DNA of 6,390 bases from an uncultured Parvularculaceae bacterium. Its GTDB lineage: Bacteria; Pseudomonadota; Alphaproteobacteria; Caulobacterales; Parvularculaceae. A model generated the notes under the pieces. That model saw only the letters and a program-made list of their open reading frames with translations, ran no database searches and had not been told where the DNA came from. Shown piece after piece: positions 1-5,187 of this stretch. Position numbers and translations under genes: made by a program. The DNA is taken from NCBI GenBank assembly GCA_947259815.1, contig CAMYNO010000089.1:1-6390 (forward strand), read 5' to 3'. Position 1 is the stretch's first letter. Each line of letters begins with the position of its first letter.

Positions 1-1
1 C

Positions 2-148
2 CGCGATCTTGACGCGGCCATTCGCGCACTTGAAGCAACGTCGCCTTACGAGCGGCTTTCGATTGCACGTTTAAAAAAGAAAAAGCTGAGTCTGAAAGAC
101 GATATTCAAAAACTCAAAGACTCGATGCTGCCCGACATCATCGCCTGA
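2..148 (+). CDS. DUF465 (YdcH-like) small protein, C-terminal 48 residues
   Basis: The reading frame is open from the window edge to TGA at 146-148, so only the last 48 residues are visible and the start lies outside. The visible part is strongly helical and charged. It has a Lys-rich LKKKKLSLKDDI segment (about residues 24-35 of the fragment) and ends in LPDIIA. This fits the DUF465/YdcH family of about 60-90 residue alpha-helical hairpin proteins, whose members typically carry LKK-(K/R)-x-LxLKD-(E/Q)-I near the C-terminus; one alphaproteobacterial subtype ends in PDIIA. The biochemical role of the family is not established. The stop codon directly abuts the stop codon of the convergent GGDEF gene (148/149), leaving no intergenic space for terminators. 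Confidence 0.85.
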   Translation, partial: RDLDAAIRALEATSPYERLSIARLKKKKLSLKDDIQKLKDSMLPDIIA

Positions 149-859
149 TTATTTCTGCTTCTTAGCCTGATACATGGCCTCGTCCGCCTGATTGAGCGCT
201 TCTTGCGCAGATACGCCCTTGTGAATTTCAACGGCACCCCAGGAAACCGACGCATGAAAGACCTCGCCGTCCCATCCAACCGGCTCGGCAACAATCAGAT
301 CGGCAATCGATTGCGCCTTTTCTTTCGCTATCGTTTCATCGGCCTGTAAAAGCAGAAGCGCAAATTCATCGCCGCCAAGGCGCGCGACCACGTCGGTCTG
401 GCGGACATTGCCGGTCAGGGTTTTCGAAACGTGAACAAGTGCGGCGTCGCCGGCGGCGTGACCCAACCGGTCGTTGATTTTTTTCAAATCATTGAGATCA
501 ATGAAAACCAGGCTGGCGCGCCACTGATAGCGATCCAATAAGCCGAGCGTACGATCAAGCTCCCGCGCGAAGGCGCGCCGATTGAAAACGTCGAGCATGG
601 CGTCGCGATCGGCGAGCGCTTCCAGTTCATCGATTCGATTTCGCGCCTGATCGAGCTCAGCGCGCAGGTTCTGGATATCCTCGATGAGAGAAAACAACGC
701 GGCGCGAACCTTGGGCGTCAGTTCCGCCTCCGGCACCCCCAGCACCGTCGTTACATCGGCGGCCGGTTTGACCGCCTCCGGCGCCGCAGCGCCTTTGACG
801 CTGCTTGCCGTTGTTACCTTTCGAACGCGCGCCGGACGCGTCGGGTCGTTAACTTTCAT
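149..859 (-). CDS. GGDEF diguanylate cyclase, soluble, with N-terminal coiled coil and I-site
   Basis: The 236-residue protein has no signal peptide or membrane segment, so it is cytoplasmic. Residues 1-45 are Ala/Val/Pro-rich and probably disordered. Residues about 52-83 look like a coiled coil (LIEDIQNLRAELDQARNRIDEL), followed by a complete GGDEF domain. Visible elements are the metal-binding D121 in FIDLNDLKKIND, GHAAGD at 133-138, the catalytic GGDEF loop intact at 162-166, an RxxD inhibitory site (R153-D156) five residues before it, and the C-terminal DEAMYQAK. This predicts synthesis of c-di-GMP from two GTP with product inhibition. The usual DxLTGLxNRR reads DAMLDVFNRR (86-95). Coiled coil plus GGDEF without a sensor domain recalls Caulobacter DgcB, but orthology cannot be judged here. 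ATG at 859 is chosen because AGGCGG lies 7 nt upstream; an ATG 5 nt further up gives only ATG-CGA-TGA. Confidence 0.93.
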   Translation of the reverse strand: MKVNDPTRPARVRKVTTASSVKGAAAPEAVKPAADVTTVLGVPEAELTPKVRAALFSLIEDIQNLRAELDQARNRIDELEALADRDAMLDVFNRRAFARELDRTLGLLDRYQWRASLVFIDLNDLKKINDRLGHAAGDAALVHVSKTLTGNVRQTDVVARLGGDEFALLLLQADETIAKEKAQSIADLIVAEPVGWDGEVFHASVSWGAVEIHKGVSAQEALNQADEAMYQAKKQK

Positions 860-885
860 CGCATCGCCGCCTGACTCTAATCCTT

Positions 886-914
886 AATATGCGTGAATCG
901 CAGCTTTTAGCCAA
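886..914 (-). promoter_or_regulatory. candidate sigma70-type promoter for the GGDEF gene
   Basis: Reading the minus strand, TTGGCT (914-909) and CATATT (891-886) are separated by 17 nt. Each matches 4 of 6 consensus positions. Initiation would fall about 20 nt before the start codon, giving a short leader. The evidence is sequence resemblance only, and alphaproteobacterial promoters are often degenerate. Confidence 0.3.
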
Positions 915-1021
915 TCGAAAGCGCTCGCCGCCACTACAAGATCTGGCCAACAGATTAGCAGAATTTTGCTCAGAGATAGGCCCCGTTCATTTCAGCGCGA
1001 GGCCGGCTCGTTTCGCCGCTT

Positions 1022-1172
1022 GATGGTTGTGACAGACGGTGCGGCGGCCCATGTTTGCTCGTGCGGACGGTCGTACATCGAGTCCCCTTCGGTACGGCCG
1101 GCTCCCGCGTCCGGTGTGAGGAGGCGTCGGCCTTCGCGCCCCCGTCTGTACGGTCGGCGTCTCCCATCCCCC
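1022..1172 (+). ncRNA. ssrS: probable 6S RNA (ssrS), approximate ends
   Basis: 6S RNA binds the sigma70 RNA polymerase holoenzyme as a promoter mimic. This stretch has no credible ORF but can fold as a long rod with a central bubble. 1022-1026 can pair with 1164-1168, 1034-1038 with 1158-1162, and 1061-1070 with 1142-1151 (10 bp including two G-U). A bubble is formed by 1071-1095 and 1133-1141. The upper arm pairs 1096-1100 with 1128-1132, 1102-1105 with 1120-1123, and 1106-1110 with 1114-1118. The bubble strand contains AGTCCCCTTCGG (1081-1092), resembling AGUCCCCUGAGCC of E. coli 6S, and ATGTTTGC (1051-1058) resembles its AUGUUCGC. From general knowledge, a 6S RNA upstream of purE/purK is a recurrent alphaproteobacterial arrangement. 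The ends are estimated from the outermost helix; no clear promoter was found. Alternatives are a purEK leader element or another structured RNA. Confidence 0.65.
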
Positions 1173-1217
1173 TTAAATCCCTTATTCCCATAAATTCCCC
1201 ATTCCCATAAATCCAAC
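1160..1217 (+). other. 58-nt G-free C-rich tract; G-quadruplex pattern on the minus strand; possible rut site
   Basis: No G occurs on the + strand across these 58 bases. Six C-runs lie at 1163-1165, 1168-1172, 1179-1181, 1187-1189, 1197-1200 and 1204-1206, separated by 2, 6, 5, 7 and 3 nt. The minus strand therefore satisfies the standard pattern of four or more G-runs of at least three with loops of 1-7. As RNA on the + strand, an unstructured C-rich, G-poor segment is what Rho loads onto. Its place between the presumed 6S RNA and purE suggests a role in separating 6S transcription from purEK. That function is inference; the composition is directly visible. Confidence 0.6.
1184..1212 (+). 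repeat. tandem direct repeat ATTCCCATAAAT, 17-nt period
   Basis: ATTCCCATAAAT occurs exactly at 1184-1195 and again at 1201-1212, 17 nt apart. A looser third relative (CCCTTAAATCCC, 1170-1181) lies just upstream. The copies are within the G-free tract, about 75-100 nt before the purE start. They could be paired binding sites for a regulator or only part of the low-complexity tract. Confidence 0.55.
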
Positions 1218-1286
1218 GCGCCTTGCCTTTACGCGCTCCATTGATGTATGCCCGCGCCTTTTCCGCTCGGAGGCGCAAAGAAAGCC

Positions 1287-1784
1287 ATGACGGCAAATTC
1301 CCCGGCGATACGGGTCGGCGTAATCATGGGCTCGCGCTCGGACTGGCCGATCATGGCCAAGACCGCTGAATTGCTCGGCGAGCTGGGCGTCGCCTGCGAA
1401 ACCCGGATTGTATCCGCCCACCGCACGCCGGACCGGCTCTATGAATACGCCAAGGGCGCGGCGGATCGCGGCTTGAAAGTGATCGTCGCCGGCGCCGGCG
1501 GCGCAGCGCACCTGCCGGGCATGGCCGCCTCCATGACGCGGCTTCCCGTTATTGGCGTGCCGATCCAGTCGAAAGCCCTGAAGGGGCTCGACAGTCTGCT
1601 TTCCATTGTCCAGATGCCCGCGGGCGTACCGGTCGCAACGGTCGCCATTGGCGAAGCCGGCGCAAAGAACGCAGCGCTCCTCGCGGCGGAAATTCTGGCG
1701 ACAAGCGATGACGCCCTCGCCAGCCGGCTGGATGAGTGGCGCGCCAAGCAGACCGCATCGGTTGCCCCGACGGTCGAGGATTAA
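1287..1784 (+). CDS. purE: PurE, N5-carboxyaminoimidazole ribonucleotide mutase (class I)
   Basis: PurE converts N5-CAIR to CAIR in de novo purine synthesis in the cytoplasm. From this start the protein has 165 residues, the usual size for bacterial PurE. Visible signatures are [13 protein letters not shown] with S16 and D19, SAHRTPDRL with S43, H45 and R46, and [11 protein letters not shown] at 69-79 with H75. H45 corresponds to the catalytic histidine known in E. coli PurE. An adjacent purK marks it as the class I mutase rather than the class II AIR carboxylase. ATG 1287 is preferred over the in-frame ATG 1248: GGAGG (1269-1273) precedes only the former, although its 13-nt spacing is long, and PurE proteins normally have few residues before VGVIMGS. 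Only a poor promoter match was seen (TTGCCT 1223-1228, TATGCC 1247-1252), so read-through from the 6S RNA promoter is possible. Confidence 0.96.
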   Translation: MTANSPAIRVGVIMGSRSDWPIMAKTAELLGELGVACETRIVSAHRTPDRLYEYAKGAADRGLKVIVAGAGGAAHLPGMAASMTRLPVIGVPIQSKALKGLDSLLSIVQMPAGVPVATVAIGEAGAKNAALLAAEILATSDDALASRLDEWRAKQTASVAPTVED

Positions 1785-1801
1785 GGTAAGCGGACAGCAG
1801 A

Positions 1802-2908
1802 ATGGACCCGCTTCGCCCCAACGATACAATTGGCGTCCTTGGCGGCGGTCAGCTCGGTCGCATGCTGTCGCTGGCGGCGGCGGCACTCGGGCTGAAAACG
1901 CATATCTATTGCCCCGACGAGGACAGCCCGGCCGCGCAAGTGTCATCGCAATTCACCAAAGCTGCGTATACGGACGCATCCGCCCTCGCCGCCTTTGCGC
2001 AATCGGTCGGCGTCGTAACATATGAGTTCGAAAATGTGCCGGTCGAAGCGGTCGCCATACTGCAAAAGGCCGGCGCAACCGTGCGACCCGGCGCCTTGGC
2101 GCTTGAAAAGGCGCAGGACCGGCTGATCGAAAAACAATTCGTCCGCAGTCTCGGCGTTGCAACGGCTGATTTTCACGCCGTCGATAAACTCGAAGACCTC
2201 GGCGAAGGGCTGAAGAAAGTCGGGCGGCCGGCGATCCTGAAAACGCGCCGCCTCGGCTATGACGGCAAGGGACAGACCCGCCTGACCGATAAGGATATCG
2301 ACCTTCACGCCTCCTATGAAAAAGCCGTCGCGTTCGCCTGGGACGAGGTCGGCGCCGCGCCATCCATTCTCGAAGCCTTTGTACCGTTCAAGAAAGAGAT
2401 TTCGATCATCGGGGCGCGCGGCGTCAACGGCGCGGTCCGACTGTACGAGCCCATCGAAAATGTCCATGCCGACGGCATTTTAAAAACCTCGACGATCCCT
2501 GCCCGCATCGAGACGCAAACACGCAGATCGGCGGAAGAAGCGACCGTCGCAATCCTCGAAGCGCTGGATTATGTCGGCGTCATCGGTGTTGAGTTTTTCG
2601 TCCTGCCCGGCGGCGGCGTCATCGTCAATGAAATGGCGCCGCGGGTTCACAACTCCGGCCATCTGACGGCGGATGCCTGCGCTGTGTCGCAATTCGAACA
2701 ACATATCCGCGCAGTCGCAGGCTGGCCCCTGGGCGATCCAGCGCGCCATTCGTCGGCCGTCATGGAAAACCTGGTCGGCGATGAGATCGAACAATGGTCC
2801 GGCATCATCCGTGAACAGAATGCCTGCCTGCATCTCTATGGCAAAGGCGAGGCCCGCGCCGGTCGCAAAATGGGCCATGTAACGCGGCTAACTCCGCAAG
2901 CATCTTAG
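1802..2908 (+). CDS. purK: PurK, N5-carboxyaminoimidazole ribonucleotide synthase
   Basis: PurK is an ATP-grasp enzyme that makes N5-CAIR from AIR, bicarbonate and ATP, handing it to PurE. The protein has 368 residues against about 355 for E. coli PurK. Family motifs in order are GGGQLGRM (14-21) in the N-terminal fold, YEFENVP (74-80), KTRRLGYDGKGQ (147-158) of the ATP-binding loop, EAFVPFKKEIS (191-201), the metal-ligand region NEMAPRVHNSGH (276-287), and the C-terminal GRKMGHVT (354-361). All are intact. ATG 1802 is chosen because the next ATG (1862) would remove the glycine-rich motif. It starts 17 nt after the purE stop, so the two form an operon. The Shine-Dalgarno is weak (AAGG near 1783-1786), which suggests partial coupling to purE translation. 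A GC-rich hairpin begins at the stop codon. Confidence 0.97.
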   Translation: MDPLRPNDTIGVLGGGQLGRMLSLAAAALGLKTHIYCPDEDSPAAQVSSQFTKAAYTDASALAAFAQSVGVVTYEFENVPVEAVAILQKAGATVRPGALALEKAQDRLIEKQFVRSLGVATADFHAVDKLEDLGEGLKKVGRPAILKTRRLGYDGKGQTRLTDKDIDLHASYEKAVAFAWDEVGAAPSILEAFVPFKKEISIIGARGVNGAVRLYEPIENVHADGILKTSTIPARIETQTRRSAEEATVAILEALDYVGVIGVEFFVLPGGGVIVNEMAPRVHNSGHLTADACAVSQFEQHIRAVAGWPLGDPARHSSAVMENLVGDEIEQWSGIIREQNACLHLYGKGEARAGRKMGHVTRLTPQAS

Positions 2909-2922
2909 CGCCGGCCCGGCGC
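2908..2922 (+). repeat. GC-rich hairpin at the purK stop codon, no U-tract
   Basis: GCGCCG (2908-2913) and CGGCGC (2917-2922) are perfect inverted copies around a 3-nt loop, starting on the last base of the purK TAG. No T-run follows, so it is not a standard intrinsic terminator. It lies 20 nt before mscS, just ahead of that gene's Shine-Dalgarno, and could pause polymerase, stabilise the purEK 3' end or tune read-through into mscS. Confidence 0.6.
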
Positions 2923-2942
2923 GAACAGGGACTGCGAATGTC

Positions 2943-4247
2943 ATGAATGACTTGCCCACAAAATTTCAGGAACGCGTGCAGACTTTTCTGGACTGGATTG
3001 CAAGCCCGCAATTCATGGCGCAAATCGCAATCGCGACCCTCGCCCTTGTAGCGGGCTACCTGCTGGCCTTGTTGCTGAAAGCCAGCATTTTAAAGCGCGC
3101 GACCGTTCTCGATTCCAAGCACATCTTCGCCGAAGGGCTCAGCAAGGCCAGCGCGCTCATCCTACCGCTGTTCCTCGCGGTCGCCCTCGCCGGCGCCATG
3201 GAGATCAGCAGGCTTGTTGTTGGCGCCGTTGACGTCGCCCGGATCATTCTCGGGCTAAGCGTCGTCTATTTCATTCACCGCTTTGTCCACCAGTTCATCA
3301 GCACACGATTCATCAAGGTGTTGACCAACTGGGTTGCACTGCCGGTCGCCTTGCTGGCGGTATTCGGCTGGCTGGATAACGTCACTATCCTGCTCGATCG
3401 CTATTCCATCGAGGTCGGCAATATTCGCATTTCCGCCTACGCCCTCGCCCGCACATTGTTCTTTGGTGTATTTCTGTTCTGGCTGGGGCGGATATCGAAT
3501 TCGACCGGCAAGCGCGTCATCCGCAATCGTCCGGATTTCGATCTGCGCACCCGCGAAATCCTTTCCAAGCTATTTGAAATCAGCCTGTTCGTCATTATCG
3601 CCCTGTTGCTGTTGCAGGTGATGGGCATCAACTTCACGACGCTTGCCGTCTTTGGCGGCGCCGTCGGCGTGGGGCTCGGTTTCGGCCTGCAACAGATTGC
3701 GTCCAATTTCATTTCCGGGATCATTATCCTGCTCGATAAATCCATCACCATTGGCGACTTCATCGAACTGGAGGACGGCCGCGCCGGAAGGCTTCGGGAT
3801 CTTTCCATGCGATCGGCAACGCTGGAGACATTCGACGGCAAGGACATCATGGTCCCCAATGAGAAGTTCATCACATCGACCTTCACCAACTGGACCCACA
3901 ACAACAACAAGCAGCGTTACTCGCTCAACTTTTCCGTTGCCTACAAGACGGACCTGCCGGCAATGTTCGATATCGTTCGCGATGTGGTCGCCAGCCATCC
4001 AAAAGTCCTGAGCGGCGACGCGACGCCGCTGGAAGAACGCCCCGATGCAGAGATCGAAAGCTTCGGCGATTCCGGCATCAACATTTTAGTGGAATTCTGG
4101 ATGGACGGCATCGACGACGGCGTGAACCGGGTCGGCGCCGATCTTCTGTTGATGATCTGGATGGCCCTGAAAGAAAACGGTATCGAAATTCCATTCCCGC
4201 AGCGGGAAGTTTCTATCCTGCCGTCTTCCCAACCTTCGGACTCATAA
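2943..4247 (+). CDS. MscS-family mechanosensitive ion channel
   Basis: This 434-residue inner-membrane protein probably opens under membrane tension to release solutes during hypo-osmotic shock. Hydrophobic segments lie at about 25-46, 69-86, 95-119, 128-144, 166-183 and 211-228. The pore-lining TM3-like helix follows at about 231-262, rich in Gly/Ala (VFGGAVGVGLGFGLQQIASN). The beta domain (about 262-325) contains ITIGDFIEL, MRSATLETFDG and IMVPNEKF, all typical of MscS. The C-terminal alpha/beta domain ends in the conserved IPFPQREV (415-422). E. coli MscS has 286 residues and three TM helices, so this is a larger subtype with extra N-terminal helices. ATG 2943 is the first start giving the full frame. 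AGGGA (2927-2931) lies 11 nt away and is better spaced for an ATG at 2938 that encodes only Met-Ser-stop. The 34-nt gap to purK suggests co-transcription. Confidence 0.93.
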   Translation: MNDLPTKFQERVQTFLDWIASPQFMAQIAIATLALVAGYLLALLLKASILKRATVLDSKHIFAEGLSKASALILPLFLAVALAGAMEISRLVVGAVDVARIILGLSVVYFIHRFVHQFISTRFIKVLTNWVALPVALLAVFGWLDNVTILLDRYSIEVGNIRISAYALARTLFFGVFLFWLGRISNSTGKRVIRNRPDFDLRTREILSKLFEISLFVIIALLLLQVMGINFTTLAVFGGAVGVGLGFGLQQIASNFISGIIILLDKSITIGDFIELEDGRAGRLRDLSMRSATLETFDGKDIMVPNEKFITSTFTNWTHNNNKQRYSLNFSVAYKTDLPAMFDIVRDVVASHPKVLSGDATPLEERPDAEIESFGDSGINILVEFWMDGIDDGVNRVGADLLLMIWMALKENGIEIPFPQREVSILPSSQPSDS

Positions 4248-4266
4248 AGTCCGTAACGACTTTATG
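4243..4266. repeat. 9-bp perfect inverted repeat spanning the mscS stop codon
   Basis: CATAAAGTC (4243-4251) and GACTTTATG (4258-4266) are perfect inverted copies separated by six bases. The left arm includes the mscS TAA (4245-4247). No T-run follows the right arm. The repeat could be a 3'-end hairpin for the mscS transcript, or an operator for the next gene, since it sits immediately upstream of a candidate -35 box. Confidence 0.6.
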
Positions 4267-4269
4267 GGC

Positions 4270-4299
4270 GAGACAACAATCAAAAAAGCATGCTATGAA
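4270..4299 (+). promoter_or_regulatory. weak candidate promoter for the dioxygenase-like gene
   Basis: GAGACA (4270-4275, 4 of 6 to TTGACA) and TATGAA (4294-4299, 4 of 6 to TATAAT) are separated by 18 nt, and TGC directly before the -10 gives an extended -10 feature. Initiation would fall near 4305, very close to the Shine-Dalgarno. The match is marginal. Confidence 0.25.
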
Positions 4300-4300
4300 C

Positions 4301-4317
4301 CTCCCTTGAGAGGGGAG
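4301..4317 (+). promoter_or_regulatory. hairpin enclosing the Shine-Dalgarno of the dioxygenase-like gene
   Basis: CTCCCTTGAGAGGGGAG can fold with 4301-4307 paired to 4311-4317 (seven pairs, one G-U) around a 3-nt loop. The right arm AGGGGAG is the Shine-Dalgarno, 6 nt before the ATG at 4324. The pairing is directly visible; translational control by melting or by a factor is inference. If transcription starts near 4305 the left arm would be only partly transcribed. Confidence 0.5.
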
Positions 4318-4323
4318 TTCAAC

Positions 4324-5037
4324 ATGGACAGAAGAAAATTTGTGGCCGGCGCAGGCGGGTTAATGTTTTCCACAGGCGCGGGAACATTTGCGCTGGCTGA
4401 GAGCGACAAAAAACTCGTTATGCCGAGCAATGCTTGCAAGCCGGTCGTGCAACAAACACCGGGGCCGTATCTCACAGCAGACAATCCGCTGCGTTCGGAC
4501 ATTCGTGAAGGGGTGCAAGGGGCTGTTTTGCAGCTCGACATCAAGGTTGTGGAGCCGCTTGCCTGCGCCGCTGTGCCGGGCGTTGTCGTTGATATCTGGA
4601 ACTGCGATGCGATTGGGCGTTACGCCGGTTTCCAGAACATCGATTTTGATTTGCATACGTTGCAGATTAAAGGGCCGGGCGCCGATTATTCCAGCGCGTC
4701 ATTTTTGCGAGGCCGTCAAATTACAGATGAAAACGGCATTGCCCGTTTTACGACCATCGTTCCCGGCTGGTACGTTCCACGGCTTCCGCACATCCATGTA
4801 CGCGCCATCATGCCCGATCTCGACTGGACAGCAACGACAACGCAACTCTATTTCGCTCGCGATTTCGAAAAAGAGATTTACGAAACCGAGCCCTACGCTG
4901 CACGCGGGCAAAACCCGATTGGACCGGACCGCGATATCGTTCTAAAGGGCGATAAATATGCGTTAAAAGCGCTAACCCTTGACGTCAAAAAGGACGGCGA
5001 CGGCTATAAAGCGACGTTTGATATATCCATGGGCTAA
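4324..5037 (+). CDS. Tat-exported intradiol ring-cleavage dioxygenase-like protein
   Basis: The 237-residue protein belongs to the protocatechuate 3,4-/catechol 1,2-dioxygenase superfamily, non-heme Fe(III) enzymes that open catechol rings between the hydroxyls. It starts with a twin-arginine signal (MDRRKFVAGAGG, hydrophobic stretch, ALA-ES cleavage site near residue 25), so it is predicted to be exported folded to the periplasm. TPGPYL (45-50) is the family entry motif. All four expected iron ligands are visible: Y100 (GRYAGF), Y150 (GWY), H156 and H158 (PHIHV). It is about as long as a single PcaH/PcaG-type domain, but no partner subunit or catechol-pathway gene is adjacent. Exported members are widespread and their substrates are mostly unknown, so the substrate is not called here. 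ATG 4324 is chosen for AGGGGAG at 4311-4317 and for the signal peptide; the in-frame ATG at 4264 would put 20 residues before the twin arginines. Confidence 0.88.
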   Translation: MDRRKFVAGAGGLMFSTGAGTFALAESDKKLVMPSNACKPVVQQTPGPYLTADNPLRSDIREGVQGAVLQLDIKVVEPLACAAVPGVVVDIWNCDAIGRYAGFQNIDFDLHTLQIKGPGADYSSASFLRGRQITDENGIARFTTIVPGWYVPRLPHIHVRAIMPDLDWTATTTQLYFARDFEKEIYETEPYAARGQNPIGPDRDIVLKGDKYALKALTLDVKKDGDGYKATFDISMG

Positions 5038-5038
5038 A

Positions 5039-5056
5039 AGCACGCCTTAACGTGTT
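5039..5056 (+). repeat. short hairpin just after the dioxygenase stop codon
   Basis: AGCACG (5039-5044) can pair with CGTGTT (5051-5056, including one G-U) around CCTTAA, two bases after the stop. The stem is weak and no T-run follows. It is listed mainly because it repeats the pattern of stem-loops without U-tracts at gene ends in this window. The rest of 5038-5187 shows no gene and no convincing promoter. Confidence 0.3.
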
Positions 5057-5187
5057 GCGGCGATCAGTTGAGGGCAACCGCATTTTAAGACGCTCAATAT
5101 AGCCGCGAATAAGCCGAGTTTGACCTTACTGCTTTGCAATTTGTCCCAAAGGTTCCACCATAGCGTAAATGAATTTGGGGGACTGCG

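Noticed and set aside
1073..1095. Local hairpin GTAC (1073-1076) with GTAC (1092-1095) inside the ncRNA
   Set aside because: It has four pairs with a long loop and would close the central bubble expected of 6S RNA. The longer 1061-1070/1142-1151 helix is more convincing.
1223..1252. Possible purE promoter TTGCCT-N18-TATGCC
   Set aside because: The -10 matches only three positions, so it is too weak to annotate, though purEK may still have its own promoter here.
1248..1286. Upstream in-frame start for purE (ATG 1248)
   Set aside because: No Shine-Dalgarno precedes it. It would add 13 residues that PurE proteins normally lack, and the purine-rich GGAGG lies after it, before ATG 1287.
966..1296. 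Overlapping ORFs on both strands (966-1193 +, 970-1296 -, 992-1216 -)
   Set aside because: They lie over the structured 6S RNA candidate and the G-free tract, have low-complexity or Arg-rich products and no ribosome site.
1182..1946. 254-codon minus-strand ORF antisense to purE and purK
   Set aside because: It is a shadow of the GC-rich purEK coding frame. Its product is Arg/Gly/Cys-rich with no family features, while purE and purK are unambiguous on the other strand.
1943..2467. 174-codon minus-strand ORF antisense to purK
   Set aside because: It is a mirror of purK codons with no motif or ribosome site.
4264..4323. N-terminal extension of the dioxygenase-like protein from ATG 4264
   Set aside because: It has no Shine-Dalgarno and would bury the twin-arginine signal 20 residues inside the protein. 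ATG 4324 has a near-ideal ribosome site.
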